Positions 8,189-18,277 are shown, counted from the stretch's first letter. The stretch: DNA of 64,000 bases from Actinomycetota bacterium (GCA_902810695.1 CADDYV010000002.1:1-64000), one strand, 5' to 3'. Numbers and translations: made by a program. The notes: generated by a model from the letters alone, not told the origin.

Positions 8189-9607
8189 CTAGCCGGGGAG
8201 CAGGCTCCGGCCCATAAGGTACTCGTCGGCCTGGCGGGCGGCTTTGCGGCCATCGGCGATGGCGGTTACGATCAGGTCCGCCCCGCGTCTCGCATCCCCG
8301 GCGACGAAGATTCCCGGTTCTTTCGTGCCGAAGCCGTTTTGGGAGCGGATCGCACCGCGCTCCGCGTAGCCGAGATCGAGGTCTTCGAGCAGCCTGTCGC
8401 GTACCGGGCCGGTGAAACCGATAGCGAGCAGCACCAGATCCGCCTCCATCTCGAACCCGGTGCCCTGCAGGTACTCGGTCTTGCCCTTGGGGGTCCGCCG
8501 GGTGCGAACGCAGTGCATCCGCTCGACGCGTCCGTTCCCGGAGAAGCCGGTTACGGCGACGCTCCACCGGCGCTCGCCGCCCTCCTCGTGCGCTGGATAA
8601 GTGCGCAGCACGAACGGCCAGTCGGGCCACTCCAGAGGATCCGGGGAGTCTGGCGGCTTCGGGCCGTGGGTCAAGACCTGCACCGAAGCACACCCCTCGC
8701 GGTGGGCGTTGCCGAGGCAGTCGGCGCTGGTGTCCCCGCCGCCCAGGATGATGACGTTCTTGTTTCTGGCTGTGATCTCAGGCCCCTCGACCGGCAGGCC
8801 CGCAACGCGGCGGTTCTGCTGCACCAGGTACTCCATCGCGAGGTGGATTCCGTCCAGCTCCCGGCCCGGAACCCGGAGATCCCGCCCCTCCAACGCGCCG
8901 ACGGCGAGCACTATTGCATCGAACTCGCGCCGAAGCTCCTCTGCGGTGGGATCGTAGCCGACGTGAGAGTTCGTGCGAAACTCTATCCCCTCTTCCTCCA
9001 GCAACGCCACGCGCCGGTCTATCATCCACTTTTCAAACTTGTAGTCCGGGATGCCGTAGCGCAGAAGCCCGCCCACCTTATCGTCCTTCTCGAAGACGAC
9101 CACCGAGTGCCCGGCCCGGTTGAGCTGCTGGGCCGCGGCGAGCCCGGCAGGACCGCTTCCGACGACCGCAGCTTTTTTGCCGGTCCTCCTGTGCGGCGGG
9201 CTGGGCACGACCCAGCCCTCATCAAAAGCCCGGTTGATGATCGATATCTCTATCTCCTTGATCGTCACGGCGTCGTCGTTGATCTCCAGCACGCATGCCG
9301 CCTCGCACGGAGCCGGGCACAGCATCCCCGTAAACTCCGGGAAGTTGTTGGTCTTGTGCAGGCGGTCTATCGCCTGCTTCCACTGGTCGCGGTAGACGAG
9401 GTCGTTCCAGTCGGGGATGAGGTTCCCGAGCGGGCATCCCGTGTTGCAGAAGGGAACCCCGCAGTCCATGCAGCGCGACGCCTGGCCCCGGAGTTCGTCG
9501 TCGGGCATGTGCTCGTGGACGTGGCGGTAGTCGCGGATGCGCTCGGCGACGGGACGGTGCGGAGCGTCCTTGCGCCCGAGCTTGATGAAGCCTTTGGGAT
9601 CGCCCAT
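8189..9607 (-). CDS. gltD: Glutamate synthase small subunit
   Basis: A protein of 472 residues. The N-terminal cysteine motifs CMDCGVPFCNTGCPLGN and CPAPCEAACV bind [4Fe-4S] clusters. AAVVGSGPAGLAAAQQLNRA is the FAD motif, VIILGGGDTSADCLG the NADPH motif, and GIFVAGDARRGADLIVTAIA closes the FAD site. GltD takes electrons from NADPH and delivers them to GltB for conversion of glutamine plus 2-oxoglutarate to two glutamates. Its ATG overlaps the gltB stop at 9607, so the two are translationally coupled. Confidence 0.97.
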   Translation of the reverse strand: MGDPKGFIKLGRKDAPHRPVAERIRDYRHVHEHMPDDELRGQASRCMDCGVPFCNTGCPLGNLIPDWNDLVYRDQWKQAIDRLHKTNNFPEFTGMLCPAPCEAACVLEINDDAVTIKEIEISIINRAFDEGWVVPSPPHRRTGKKAAVVGSGPAGLAAAQQLNRAGHSVVVFEKDDKVGGLLRYGIPDYKFEKWMIDRRVALLEEEGIEFRTNSHVGYDPTAEELRREFDAIVLAVGALEGRDLRVPGRELDGIHLAMEYLVQQNRRVAGLPVEGPEITARNKNVIILGGGDTSADCLGNAHREGCASVQVLTHGPKPPDSPDPLEWPDWPFVLRTYPAHEEGGERRWSVAVTGFSGNGRVERMHCVRTRRTPKGKTEYLQGTGFEMEADLVLLAIGFTGPVRDRLLEDLDLGYAERGAIRSQNGFGTKEPGIFVAGDARRGADLIVTAIADGRKAARQADEYLMGRSLLPG

Positions 9608-12600
9608 CAGCTAACCGCCTCTAGCTGTGACACCCCGCGCTCCCGCAGAACGCGTTTGAGATCTTCCGGCATCACCTTGACGAATTTCGTCAGCATCTCT
9701 TCCCAGTTTTCGAGGACCCGCTTTGCGGCCTCGCTCCCGGTCCACTCCAGATGCCGCTCGATGAGGCCCCGCAAGAGCGCCACATCCTCCGCCGACTCGA
9801 CGGATTCGAGATCTACCATGTCCTGGTTGCACAGCTTCTCGAAGCGACTTTCCTCGTCGAGGACGAAGGCGATACCTCCGCTCATCCCGGCGGCGAAGTT
9901 GCGCCCCGTAGATCCGAGCACCACCACGACGCCCCCGGTCATGTACTCGCAGCCGTGATCTCCGACTCCTTCCACGACCGCCTCGGCGCCCGAGTTGCGC
10001 ACCGCGAAGCGTTCCCCGGCGAACCCCCGGAAGTACGCTTCTCCTCCCGTGGCACCGTAGAGGGCGACGTTGCCGACCACGATGCTCTTCTCCGGCTCGT
10101 AGGCCGCAACCTTCGAGGGGAAGACGGCGAGACGCCCGCCGGAGAGCCCCTTGCCGACGTAGTCGTTGGTCGTGCCCTCCAGCGTGAGCGTCAGGCCCTT
10201 CGTCGCCCACGCCCCGAACGACTGCCCGGCCACGCCCTCGAAGTCTATCCGGATCGTGCCGTCCGGCAGCCCTTCCCGGCCGCACCTGCGTGCGATCTCA
10301 CCGGAGAGCCTCCCGCCGACCGTGCGGTTGGTATTGAAGATCGGCATCGAGAGGTGTACCCGCTCTCCCCGCTCGAGTGCGGGCTTGCAGCGTTCGATCA
10401 GGTCGTTGTCGAGCGATTCGTAGAGGCGGTGGTCCTGTTCCTCACAGTGGTGGGTCGCAACTCCGTCGGCGGCCTTGGGCCGATGCAACACCGCCGAGAG
10501 GTCTATACCCCGGGCCTTCCAGTGCTCGATGCCCTCCCGAACCCTGAGCTTCTCCGGATGGCCGACCATCTCGTCGAAGGTGCGGAAGCCCAAAGAAGCC
10601 ATGTACTCCCGGATCTCCTCGGCCAGGAAGAAGAAGTAGTTGATGACGTGCTCCGGGGTTCCCGTGAACTTCTTGCGAAGCTCGGGGTCTTGCGTGGCGA
10701 TGCCGACCGGACAGGTGTTGAGGTGGCACACCCGCATCATGATGCACCCCGTCGCCACCAGCGGTGCCGTCGAGAAGGCGAAATCCTCCGCGCCGAGCAG
10801 CGCCGCCACCACCACATCCCGGCCCGTCTTGAGCTGGCCGTCGGTCTGCAAAATTACCCGCCCCCGCAGGTCGTTCTCCACTAGAACCTGCTGGGTCTCG
10901 GCGATCCCGAGCTCCCACGGAAGCCCGGCGTGTTTGATCGAAGAGAGGGGCGAAGCCCCGGTGCCCCCGTCGTGCCCGGAGATAGTTATGTGATCCGCCT
11001 TGGCCTTGGCGACGCCCGCCGCGATGGTCCCCACCCCCGCCTCGGCGACCAGCTTGACGCTGATGTGCGCCGCGGGGTTCGCGTTCTTGAGGTCGTGGAT
11101 GAGCTGGGCGAGGTCCTCGATGGAGTAGATGTCGTGGTGGGGCGGCGGTGATATCAAGGCCACCCCGGGAGTCGAGTAGCGCACCTGCGCGATGTACTCG
11201 CTAACCTTGTGCCCCGGAAGCTGCCCTCCCTCGCCGGGCTTGGAGCCCTGGGCGATTTTGATCTGCAACTGGTCGGCGTTGACCAGGTACTCCGTCGTAA
11301 CGCCGAAGCGCGCGCTCGCGACCTGCTTGATCGCGCTGCGCCGGATGTCGCCGTTCTCATCAGGGGTGTAGCGCGCGGGGTCCTCGCCTCCCTCTCCGGT
11401 GTTCGACTTGCCGCCGATGCGGTTCATCGCTATGGCGAGCGTCTCGTGCGCCTCCTTGGAGATCGAGCCGAGCGACATCGCACCGGTAGAAAAGCGCTTT
11501 ACGATCTCTTTTGCAGGCTCGACTTCCTCCAGCGGGATCTGGTCTCTCTCGAACTCGAAGAGGCTGCGCAGCGTCGAGAGCCGGGCGCTTTTCTCGTCGT
11601 AGTGGCGGGTGAACTCCTTGAAGGTCTCGAAGTCTTTCGTCCTTACGGCGCGCTGCAGAGGGACGATGCTCTGGCTGTTCCACTGGTGGTACTCGCCCTG
11701 CACCCGAAGCTGATACTCTCCCCCGACATCAAGCTCCCCGGTCCCGTCCTCGATGGCGGCGAAGGCTCGCCGGTGACGCTCCAGGACTTCGCGCGCGATC
11801 TCCCCGATCCCGGCTCCGCTCACGCGCGAGGCGGTCCCGGTGAAGTACTTCTCGATAAACTCCTCATTGAGCCCCACCGCCTCAAAGATCTGGGCCCCGC
11901 AGTAGGAGAGCAAAGTCGAGATGCCCATCTTGGAGATGACCTTCAGGAGTCCCTTGTCTATGGCCTTGATGTAGTTCTTGACCGCCTTCTCCGGGGAGGT
12001 TCCGTCGAGCGCCCCGCTCCGTACCATCTCCTCGATCGTCTCGAATGCGAGATACGGGTTGACGGCAGCAGCACCGTAGCCGACCAGGAGCGCGAAATGA
12101 TGGACCTCGCGCGCCTCGGCAGTCTCGGCAACGAGGGTGGTGCGGGTGCGGATTCCTTCCCTCACCAGATGGTGGTGCACGGTGGCAACGGCGAGCAGAA
12201 TCGGGATCGGGGCCTGCTCCGCGCTCACACCCCGGTCGCTCAGGACCAGAACCGGCGAGCCATCCCGGACCGCCTGCTCGGCCTTCTCGCACAGGGCGTC
12301 CAGCGCCCGCTCCAGCCCGCGCTCTCCATTTGCGACCGGGAACAGGGTTGTGAGCGTGGTCGAGGGGAACGGGTCGGAGCCGAGGTGACGGATCTTCTCC
12401 AGCTCCGCGTTGGTCAAAAGCGGGTGGTCGAGGAGGACCCTGCGGCAGTGTTTGGGCGTCTCGTCGAAGAGGTTCTGCTCCGGCCCCAGCGACATCTTGA
12501 GCGACATCACCAGTTCCTCGCGCAGCGGGTCTATGGGCGGATTGGTAACCTGCGCGAAGTGCTGCTTGAAGTAGTCGAAGAGCAGCCGCGGACGCCCGGA

Positions 12601-14088
12601 GAGGACCGCGAGCGGCGTGTCGGTGCCCATCGAGCCGTCTGGCTCCTTGCCGCCTGCAGCCATCGGCGAGAGCAGTATCCGCAGATCCTCGGTCGTGTAC
12701 CCGAAGGCCCGTTGCCGGTCGAGCAGCGAGGCGGGCTCGGGCCTGGGGTCGGGCTCGACCTCGGGAAGCTCGTTCAGGTGGATCTCACCCTCTTCGATCC
12801 ACTTTCTGTACGGCCTGCGCGTGTAGAGGGACTTCTTGATCTGCTCGTCGTGCAGGATATCGTTCCGTCCGGTATCCACCACGAGCATCTTGCCCGGCTG
12901 CAGCCGCCACCGCTCGACGACATCTTCCGCAGGAATCCGCAGAGCGCCGTCCTCGGATGCCATCACTACCCTACCGTCGCGCGTGATCGAGTACCGCGCG
13001 GGACGGAGCCCATTTCGATCCAGGGTGGCCCCGATCACACGCCCGTCGGTGAACGCTACCGCCGCCGGTCCGTCCCAGGGCTCCATGAGCGCGCTGTGGT
13101 ACTGGTAGAATGCCCGCCTCTCGGGATCCATCAGCTCGTCGTTCTCCCAGGCCTCGGGGATCATCATCGCCACCGCGTGCGGGAGGCTGCGCCCGGCGAG
13201 GTACAAAAGCTCCAGGGCGTTATCGAAGGAGGCCGAGTCGCTCTGGTCGGGCTTGATGACCGGGGAGAGCTTCTCCAAGTCCTCCCCGAACATCTCCGAC
13301 TCCAGGCGGCTCTCGCGGGCGCGCATCCAGTTGACGTTCCCGCGCAGCGTGTTGATCTCGCCGTTATGCGCCACGTACCTGTAGGGATGCGCCAGCTCCC
13401 AGCTTCCTAAAGTGTTGGTCGAGAAGCGCGCGTGGACGAGTGCGATGGCGCTCGCGAGAGCCGGGTCCCTGAGATCCGGGTAGAACTCCGCGAGCTGCCC
13501 GCCCCGCAGAAGCCCCTTGTACACGATCGTTGAGGCAGAGAGGCTCGCCACGTAACAGCTATGGTTCATCTCGAAGGCCCTGTGGAGGCGGCGCCGGATC
13601 ACATACAGCTTCCGCTCAAAGGCAGCCCTGTCCCCGGAGCGGTTCTCCACGAAGAACTGCCGGATGCGCGGCATGACGCTCCTCGCCAGCTCGCCTATCT
13701 TCTCCGGCTCTACCGGAACGTCGCGAAAACCCAGAAGCCGCTGCCCCTCCTCGCCGACGATCCGCTCCAGCGCATTCTCGCCGCTCGCGTCCTCCCCGAA
13801 CTCGAAGAGCATCCCCACCCCGTAACCGCCTGCCGGGGGCAGCTCGATCCCCAGAGGCTTGCATTCCCGGCGGAAGAATGCATCTGGGATCTGGAGCAAT
13901 ATCCCCGCGCCGTCTCCGGTCTCCGGGTCGCTCCCGCTCGCGCCCCGGTGCTCCAGGTTTCGCAGGATCTCTACACCTTCCTCGACCGTCTCTCGCGTGC
14001 TGCGCCCGTCTACCCGTGCTACAAAGCCAAGTCCGCAGGCGTCGTGCTGGTACGCGGGATCGTAAAGTCCGGTTCCGAGAGGTGCCAA
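9607..14088 (-). CDS. gltB: Glutamate synthase large subunit
   Basis: A protein of 1493 residues, full length for the family. The TTG start at 14088 is supported by GAGGAGG four bases upstream. The N-terminal propeptide is removed to expose Cys18 ([10 protein letters not shown]), the nucleophile of the type II glutamine amidotransferase domain. Later come the FMN/2-oxoglutarate synthase domain ([20 protein letters not shown]), the [3Fe-4S] ligands in [13 protein letters not shown], and the C-terminal beta-helix domain with repeated GG-rich turns. It makes glutamate from glutamine and 2-oxoglutarate with GltD. A promoter and a 10-base palindrome lie in the 130-base leader region. Confidence 0.97.
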   Translation of the reverse strand: MAPLGTGLYDPAYQHDACGLGFVARVDGRSTRETVEEGVEILRNLEHRGASGSDPETGDGAGILLQIPDAFFRRECKPLGIELPPAGGYGVGMLFEFGEDASGENALERIVGEEGQRLLGFRDVPVEPEKIGELARSVMPRIRQFFVENRSGDRAAFERKLYVIRRRLHRAFEMNHSCYVASLSASTIVYKGLLRGGQLAEFYPDLRDPALASAIALVHARFSTNTLGSWELAHPYRYVAHNGEINTLRGNVNWMRARESRLESEMFGEDLEKLSPVIKPDQSDSASFDNALELLYLAGRSLPHAVAMMIPEAWENDELMDPERRAFYQYHSALMEPWDGPAAVAFTDGRVIGATLDRNGLRPARYSITRDGRVVMASEDGALRIPAEDVVERWRLQPGKMLVVDTGRNDILHDEQIKKSLYTRRPYRKWIEEGEIHLNELPEVEPDPRPEPASLLDRQRAFGYTTEDLRILLSPMAAGGKEPDGSMGTDTPLAVLSGRPRLLFDYFKQHFAQVTNPPIDPLREELVMSLKMSLGPEQNLFDETPKHCRRVLLDHPLLTNAELEKIRHLGSDPFPSTTLTTLFPVANGERGLERALDALCEKAEQAVRDGSPVLVLSDRGVSAEQAPIPILLAVATVHHHLVREGIRTRTTLVAETAEAREVHHFALLVGYGAAAVNPYLAFETIEEMVRSGALDGTSPEKAVKNYIKAIDKGLLKVISKMGISTLLSYCGAQIFEAVGLNEEFIEKYFTGTASRVSGAGIGEIAREVLERHRRAFAAIEDGTGELDVGGEYQLRVQGEYHQWNSQSIVPLQRAVRTKDFETFKEFTRHYDEKSARLSTLRSLFEFERDQIPLEEVEPAKEIVKRFSTGAMSLGSISKEAHETLAIAMNRIGGKSNTGEGGEDPARYTPDENGDIRRSAIKQVASARFGVTTEYLVNADQLQIKIAQGSKPGEGGQLPGHKVSEYIAQVRYSTPGVALISPPPHHDIYSIEDLAQLIHDLKNANPAAHISVKLVAEAGVGTIAAGVAKAKADHITISGHDGGTGASPLSSIKHAGLPWELGIAETQQVLVENDLRGRVILQTDGQLKTGRDVVVAALLGAEDFAFSTAPLVATGCIMMRVCHLNTCPVGIATQDPELRKKFTGTPEHVINYFFFLAEEIREYMASLGFRTFDEMVGHPEKLRVREGIEHWKARGIDLSAVLHRPKAADGVATHHCEEQDHRLYESLDNDLIERCKPALERGERVHLSMPIFNTNRTVGGRLSGEIARRCGREGLPDGTIRIDFEGVAGQSFGAWATKGLTLTLEGTTNDYVGKGLSGGRLAVFPSKVAAYEPEKSIVVGNVALYGATGGEAYFRGFAGERFAVRNSGAEAVVEGVGDHGCEYMTGGVVVVLGSTGRNFAAGMSGGIAFVLDEESRFEKLCNQDMVDLESVESAEDVALLRGLIERHLEWTGSEAAKRVLENWEEMLTKFVKVMPEDLKRVLRERGVSQLEAVS

Positions 14089-14129
14089 GCTGCCTCCTCA
14101 AAGCTGCGGGGTGCAGAAACGGAGCACAA

Positions 14130-14158
14130 TTTTTACACGAAACGTCTGTAGATTACAA
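14130..14158 (-). promoter_or_regulatory. Probable gltB promoter
   Basis: Minus strand: -35 TTGTAA (14153-14158), a 17-base spacer and -10 TAAAAA (14130-14135). The implied transcript start is about 35 bases upstream of the TTG start. Matches are 4 of 6 for each box. Confidence 0.4.
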
Positions 14159-14180
14159 GAGCGTGACAATTAGTTATACA

Positions 14181-14190
14181 TTTGTACAAA
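14181..14190. promoter_or_regulatory. Perfect palindrome TTTGTACAAA upstream of gltB
   Basis: A 10-base perfect palindrome about 25 bases upstream of the -35 box of gltB, within an AT-rich leader. Its placement would suit an activator or nitrogen-responsive regulator, but no regulator can be named from the sequence. Confidence 0.3.
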
Positions 14191-14218
14191 AGAATTCGAA
14201 GGTTGCTGAGTCCGAAAG

Positions 14219-14548
14219 CTACAGGCTGTCCAGCTCGCTCCGTATTTTCTCCTCTTCTTCGAGCAATTCCGAGAGCCTGAGCCTCAGATCCGCGGCCTCC
14301 GCCTCGACCTCGGCCAGCCGCAGCGTAAGCTCTCTCTCGCGGGCGGCCACTTCCGGGGTACGCCGCTTCGGACCCAGGTTGTCGCGGATGTCCTTCAACC
14401 GCTCGGCGGCATTCTTCCTGATCCGTTCCCGCTCGGCCTTGAACTCCTCGCTCTGGATATACTTCAGCCCCTGTTTGAGCTTCTCGTCCGAGAGTAGCTC
14501 GGAGAGGATCTCCGCCGAACTCTGCTTGAAATTTTTGCCGCCGGCCAT
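14219..14548 (-). CDS. Small coiled-coil protein of unknown function
   Basis: A protein of 109 residues, highly charged and predicted to be almost entirely helical. The second half (about 65-107) is a continuous heptad-like run rich in Glu, Leu and Arg. It has no membrane segment and no cysteines. AGGAGG stands 6 bases before the ATG. Its stop is 130 bases before gltB in the same direction, but gltB has its own promoter candidate. I do not recognise a family. Confidence 0.65.
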   Translation of the reverse strand: MAGGKNFKQSSAEILSELLSDEKLKQGLKYIQSEEFKAERERIRKNAAERLKDIRDNLGPKRRTPEVAARERELTLRLAEVEAEAADLRLRLSELLEEEEKIRSELDSL

Positions 14549-14619
14549 ACAAAACCTCCTAGCTCGTTGCGCTCTATTGTAGCCTGCATGGGCAGACCAG
14601 CTTGCAGTGTTATATCCGA

Positions 14620-15453
14620 TCAGACAAACTTCCTGTAGACCCCGATATTGGTGGTATCCCGGACCCCAAGAGCCTCTTTGAGGTCGTTCAGGCTCGCTCC
14701 GCGCCTGAGAAGCCTTATGGCGAAGGTGTGGCGCAGAACCATCGGGGAGATTCGGGGTAGTCCGACCTGGTCGCAGCGTTTCCAGAGGGCGTTCTGCAGT
14801 GCCTTCGAGGTCGCCACGGGCCGTGCGGCGCGTCCCACGACCAACTCGGGCGTATCATCCCGGCGGAGGTTCAGGTAATCTTTCAGGGATTTCACCGCTT
14901 CTGAGGATAGCCGCCGGGTGCGGGGAGCGAGGTGGGAGCCGGGACCACCGAGATGGACCTGCGCGGCATCGAGGTCGAGGTCGGAGCGCAAAAGGCCCCG
15001 GATCTCACCGACCGTAACGCCGGTCTCCAGCATCAGCCGGATCACGACTGCATCCCGGGCGTCGTCGAAGCGGTTGATCGGGAACGACAAAAGCTGCTCG
15101 ATCTCTTCCTCTTCGAGGAAGACTATCTGCTGGTCGAGCGGCTGGTGCATGGGCTCGATGGGGTCGAAGTCCAGTCCGATGTCGGTGCTGGTCCTCACCC
15201 AGTCGAGGAAGCGCCTTACGGCGGCGTCCTTGCGGTAGACGGTAAAACGCTTGCGGTTCTCTTCGAGGAGGTAATTGCGAAAGTTCATCACCTCCCCCAC
15301 GCCCACGGCTTCGATGTCCTTGATGCCTTTTTTGGCGAGAAACCGGGCGAACTCATGCAGGTCGGCCTCGTAGAATTCCGCCGTGCGCGGGCTGGTAGCC
15401 ATATCGTCGGCCATGTGGGCTGCGAAATCCGAGATCAAAGCCTCGATCCTCAC
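14620..15453 (-). CDS. Tyrosine-recombinase-fold protein with degraded catalytic residues
   Basis: A protein of 277 residues with the two-domain XerC/D-like layout: a SAM-like core-binding N-terminus (about 1-90) and a catalytic-like C-terminus. Compared with the R-K-H-R-H/W-Y set, the first Arg is Thr147 (ETGVTVGEI), the box II His is Met238 (SPMVLRHTF), and the His/Trp is Val264. Arg241 and the terminal Tyr273 remain. The protein is otherwise intact, so it looks like a conserved non-catalytic relative, not a decaying gene. It starts with GTG 7 bases after TAAAAT and is divergent from the sortase gene. A DNA-binding or structural role is possible. Confidence 0.8.
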   Translation of the reverse strand: MRIEALISDFAAHMADDMATSPRTAEFYEADLHEFARFLAKKGIKDIEAVGVGEVMNFRNYLLEENRKRFTVYRKDAAVRRFLDWVRTSTDIGLDFDPIEPMHQPLDQQIVFLEEEEIEQLLSFPINRFDDARDAVVIRLMLETGVTVGEIRGLLRSDLDLDAAQVHLGGPGSHLAPRTRRLSSEAVKSLKDYLNLRRDDTPELVVGRAARPVATSKALQNALWKRCDQVGLPRISPMVLRHTFAIRLLRRGASLNDLKEALGVRDTTNIGVYRKFV

Positions 15454-15460
15454 GCGACCT

Positions 15461-15466
15461 ATTTTA
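15461..15466 (-). promoter_or_regulatory. -10 element TAAAAT for the recombinase-like gene (leaderless candidate)
   Basis: TAAAAT on the minus strand ends 7 bases before GTG 15453. No Shine-Dalgarno precedes that GTG, which supports a leaderless message. Confidence 0.5.
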
Positions 15467-15487
15467 CCGGCAATTCACCTCCGTTGG

Positions 15488-15493
15488 TACAAT
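15488..15493 (+). promoter_or_regulatory. -10 element TACAAT for the sortase gene (leaderless candidate)
   Basis: TACAAT ends 4 bases before the first ATG (15498) and 7 bases before the second (15501). The second spacing is the one seen at several other genes here. A plus-strand Shine-Dalgarno is absent. Confidence 0.45.
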
Positions 15494-15497
15494 CCCC

Positions 15498-16124
15498 ATG
15501 ATGTTCAGGAGCCTCAGAGTCTCTATCCTGGTCGTGGCGCTCGCGGTTATAGGATTCGCGGCGCTCCCCATCTTCCCTCGCACAGAGACGGCTTCGGTCA
15601 AGCTCCACCCCCAAGTCGGCAAAGGCGGCACGCTCCTCGGTGAGAGCCCCTCGGAGCTGAAGCACCCGCCGAGCCACTCCAGGATGTCGAAATCCGCTCT
15701 CAAATCGGCAGCGATGACCATTACGATCCCGAGACTCCATCTCAAGAACGTGCCGGTCCCGACGGGCAGCAGCCAGGCCGAACTGGACCGTATCGGGATC
15801 ATGCACCTCGCGGGCACCGGGTTTCCCTGGCAGAAGGGCACCAACACCTTCATTATCGGGCACCGTCTCGGCTACACCTGGACCCGCACGACCTACGTCT
15901 TCTACAGGCTCGACAAGATGCAGCCAGGCGATGAGATCTTCATCAACGACAGAAACGGTAACCGCTACACCTTCAGGGTCTACGACCGCATGACCGTTCG
16001 CCCCTCCGACTACTGGGCAACCTATCCCACAGGCGGCAATACCATACTCTCCCTGCAGACCTGCACCCCCATCCCCACCTTCCAAAACCGCCTCATAGTC
16101 CGCGCTCAACTGGTTGGATCTTGA
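15498..16124 (+). CDS. Sortase, class D/E-like
   Basis: A protein of 208 residues. An N-terminal signal-anchor (about residues 7-25) precedes a sortase barrel. The catalytic His is His122 in TFIIGHRLGY, the nucleophile Cys189 sits in LSLQTCTP, and the Arg is in the following QNRLIVRAQ. Sortases cleave a C-terminal sorting signal and attach proteins to the cell wall or join pilins. No sorting-signal substrate is visible in the neighbourhood. ATG 15498 or 15501 may be used; the latter fits a leaderless transcript. It ends convergently with a methyltransferase gene 20 bases away. Confidence 0.88.
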   Translation: MMFRSLRVSILVVALAVIGFAALPIFPRTETASVKLHPQVGKGGTLLGESPSELKHPPSHSRMSKSALKSAAMTITIPRLHLKNVPVPTGSSQAELDRIGIMHLAGTGFPWQKGTNTFIIGHRLGYTWTRTTYVFYRLDKMQPGDEIFINDRNGNRYTFRVYDRMTVRPSDYWATYPTGGNTILSLQTCTPIPTFQNRLIVRAQLVGS

Positions 16125-16144
16125 AAGTAAGCTCCGGTCCCGAG

Positions 16145-16816
16145 CTAATCGGTTTTCCTGGCGGCGACCTCCCACACCGTCTTCTCTCCGCCGTACCTGC
16201 GCGTGGCGCGCTCTTCCGCGCTGTCTATCTCCCAACCACCGGCGAAGAGCGCCTCGACGCTTCTCCGGTCAAAGAGGCGCTTCGGCAGCCCGCCGACGAG
16301 GTAGAAGTTCTTCTCGACTTCTTCTTTTGCCGCCGCGGAGTAGTAGACATCTCGGGTCGAGTTGAAGCGGGCTAGCAGATAGCCCCCGGGCTTCAGAGTT
16401 CGGCGCACCTCGCCGAGTATCTCCAGGGTCGTCTGCCAGGGAAAGTAGTGCAGCGACAGGCTCGCCACGACTACCCGGAAGCTCGCATCCGGGAAGGGAA
16501 GTCTGTGGGTCATGTCGAAGCGTACTAACCTGGCCTCCGGCACGCGGCGCCTCGTCGCTTCGAGCGCTTCTTTCGAGAAGTCGGCGGAGATAACGTCAAA
16601 ACCATTTTTGATTAAAAACTGCGAATCCAGCCCGCTGCCGCAGCCCAGATCCAGGACCGGCGCATCCCGCCCGGCTTCCAGAACGTCGGCTATCCAGCGC
16701 CCGAGCCAGGGTTCTTCAGATTCGGGATTCTGGCCGATCTCCGAAAAAGTCCGGTCCCAGTGATCCAGTGCGTCCCTCATGCCGCCAACACTCGCGCCTG
16801 AATACTTCTGCGTCAT
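16145..16816 (-). CDS. Class I SAM-dependent methyltransferase
   Basis: A protein of 223 residues. Motif I is VLDLGCGSGLDSQFLIKNGF, then VISADFSKEAL (ribose-binding acidic position), then FDMTHRLPFPDASFRVVVAS, typical of Methyltransf_11/25 small-molecule methyltransferases. The N-terminus ALDHWDRTF is a common lead-in for this group. The substrate is unknown. The TAGAAT hexamer about 15 bases upstream could be a -10. It lies just downstream of the LLM oxidoreductase gene (18-base gap) and may share its transcript. Confidence 0.85.
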   Translation of the reverse strand: MTQKYSGASVGGMRDALDHWDRTFSEIGQNPESEEPWLGRWIADVLEAGRDAPVLDLGCGSGLDSQFLIKNGFDVISADFSKEALEATRRRVPEARLVRFDMTHRLPFPDASFRVVVASLSLHYFPWQTTLEILGEVRRTLKPGGYLLARFNSTRDVYYSAAAKEEVEKNFYLVGGLPKRLFDRRSVEALFAGGWEIDSAEERATRRYGGEKTVWEVAARKTD

Positions 16817-16834
16817 TGTACGCTCTCGCGCATT

Positions 16835-17671
16835 CTAGAGCCGTGGCGGTCCCTGCTCGATCCGGGCACGCACGTCCTCGGGGTCGTTGGGCGGGAACCA
16901 CATCGCCTCTACCCACCAGGTCGCTCCCGCCTCGGCGAAAGGTCGCACGATGGCAGCCGCCCGTTCGGGGTCATCGCCCGGTGTAGTCCCCTCGCAGACG
17001 ATATCGAACGGGGTCTTCTCGGAACGGTTCTCCGCAACATATGTTCTCATGGCCCGGATGTCTTCGGGCGTAACCTCTCCGGGAGTTCCATCGGCGTTGA
17101 ACTTGTTGGGCAGCAACCCCTCGTAGCGCAGCGCGCGGCGCATGGACTTTTTGCGCGGCCAAGCTCCTACCACCCAGATCGGGATTCGCGGCGACTGCAC
17201 GGGCGGGGGCGTGAAGGTCATCTCTCCTACCCGGTAGTGCCTGCCGCGGTAGCTGAAGGGCTTTCCGCTCCACAGCCCGGTGATTATCTCCAGGCTCTCG
17301 TCCAGAAGCTCCGCCCGGATCCTACGGTCTGTCGGCTCCCCGACCTTCCCGAAGCCGCCGTCGTCGAGCGTCCCCAAGCCTACCGGCAGCACGAGCCACC
17401 CGTTGGACAGATGGTCCAGCGTAACCGTCTCGCGGGCGACCTTCCACGGCCTCCGCCGCGCCAGCGGCGTTATTATGGCCCCGAGGCGGACCCTCTCGGT
17501 GCATACGGCCATCGCCGCTATCACCACCCACGGGTCGTACATCTCCCCCGCGCCCTCGATGTGGATACCGTCGTAGTAAAACACCCCATCCCAACCCGAC
17601 TCTTCCGCATCACGCGCGAGCCTGACGATCGTGTGAACGTCGCCTTTGGGGATAATGAAACCGTAGCGCAC
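16835..17671 (-). CDS. LLM-class flavin-dependent oxidoreductase
   Basis: A luciferase-like monooxygenase fold: N-terminal RYGFIIPKGDVHTIVRLARD, then EESGWDGVFYYDG, a conserved AAMAVCTERVRLGAIITPLA strand, and PLARRRPWKVARETVTLDHL. It binds FMN or F420 and oxidises an unknown substrate. I place the start at GTG 17671 because AAGGAACACAG precedes it; a GTG 15 bases further upstream (17686) is the alternative. The length, 278-283 residues, is usual for the group. In actinobacteria many such proteins use coenzyme F420, but this cannot be decided from the sequence. Confidence 0.87.
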   Translation of the reverse strand: MRYGFIIPKGDVHTIVRLARDAEESGWDGVFYYDGIHIEGAGEMYDPWVVIAAMAVCTERVRLGAIITPLARRRPWKVARETVTLDHLSNGWLVLPVGLGTLDDGGFGKVGEPTDRRIRAELLDESLEIITGLWSGKPFSYRGRHYRVGEMTFTPPPVQSPRIPIWVVGAWPRKKSMRRALRYEGLLPNKFNADGTPGEVTPEDIRAMRTYVAENRSEKTPFDIVCEGTTPGDDPERAAAIVRPFAEAGATWWVEAMWFPPNDPEDVRARIEQGPPRL

Positions 17672-17761
17672 CTGTGTTCCTTCCACCTTTAAACTTGCCC
17701 CTGGGACGTGTTTTCCCCGGTCCGCTGAAGATTATACGGATGGTAGGTGGATTATCTCGGG

Positions 17762-18277
17762 CTATCTGCCGCGCAGAAGGTAGCTGGCGATGGTGTCGTG
17801 GGCGGCATTGATCTCGGCTGTAAGCCTCTCGGCGCGGGCGCGTTTTGCGGGGTCGGAGAAGCGGTCGGGATGGAAACGCTTCACGAGTTCCCGACGCTTT
17901 CTGTTGACCTCTTCGAGCGGCGCGCCGGGCTCCAGGCCGAGACGAGTATATGCGTTGATGACGTTTAGCGGATACCTGCGCGGCCTGAAGGTGGTCGAGG
18001 ATGCGCGGCGCTGCTCCTGGTAACTGCGTTCGGAGCTTTGCTGTTCGCGGACGCGCTCCTCTTCCTCGAAGATGCGCCACTCCTCCGCCGCGCCTCTCCA
18101 TGCGGCGCCGAACGCCTCGCCGAAGGTATCTCTCAGGGTCTCGCCACGTTCGCGGCCTACGCGGAGGGTCTCCCTAAACCGCTCGTCTTCCTGGAGAGTC
18201 GAGACGAAGCCCCGGGCGAGACGCCCCAGGCGGCGCGGTATGCTCACGAATCGCGGCCCCGCCTTCTCCTGTTCCAC
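17762..18277 (-). CDS. Protein with C-terminal J domain, last gene of the PspA operon
   Basis: A protein of 171 residues. The first hundred are helical and charged with no recognised domain. The C-terminal 65 form a J domain: NAYTRLGLEPGAPLEEVNRK, then LVKRFHPDRFSD with the diagnostic HPD at 136-138, then LTAEINAAHDTI. J domains recruit and stimulate Hsp70 (DnaK). No zinc-finger or DnaJ C-terminal substrate-binding domain is present, so this is a class C type co-chaperone with a private N-terminus. It overlaps the preceding gene by 34 bases, so it is coupled to the PspA operon. Confidence 0.85.
   Translation of the reverse strand: MEQEKAGPRFVSIPRRLGRLARGFVSTLQEDERFRETLRVGRERGETLRDTFGEAFGAAWRGAAEEWRIFEEEERVREQQSSERSYQEQRRASSTTFRPRRYPLNVINAYTRLGLEPGAPLEEVNRKRRELVKRFHPDRFSDPAKRARAERLTAEINAAHDTIASYLLRGR

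Noticed and set aside
8090-9958. 622-residue plus-strand open frame across gltD
   Set aside because: Antisense shadow; gltD on the minus strand has complete Fe-S, FAD and NADPH motifs.
11209-13410. 733-residue plus-strand open frame inside gltB
   Set aside because: Antisense shadow of gltB with no recognisable domain; composition is what a GC-rich complement gives.
3125-14562. Shared 14-base leader GGAGGTTTTGTATG before lemA and before the coiled-coil gene at 14548
   Set aside because: It is a Shine-Dalgarno plus a T-rich spacer plus ATG; convergence is the simplest explanation.
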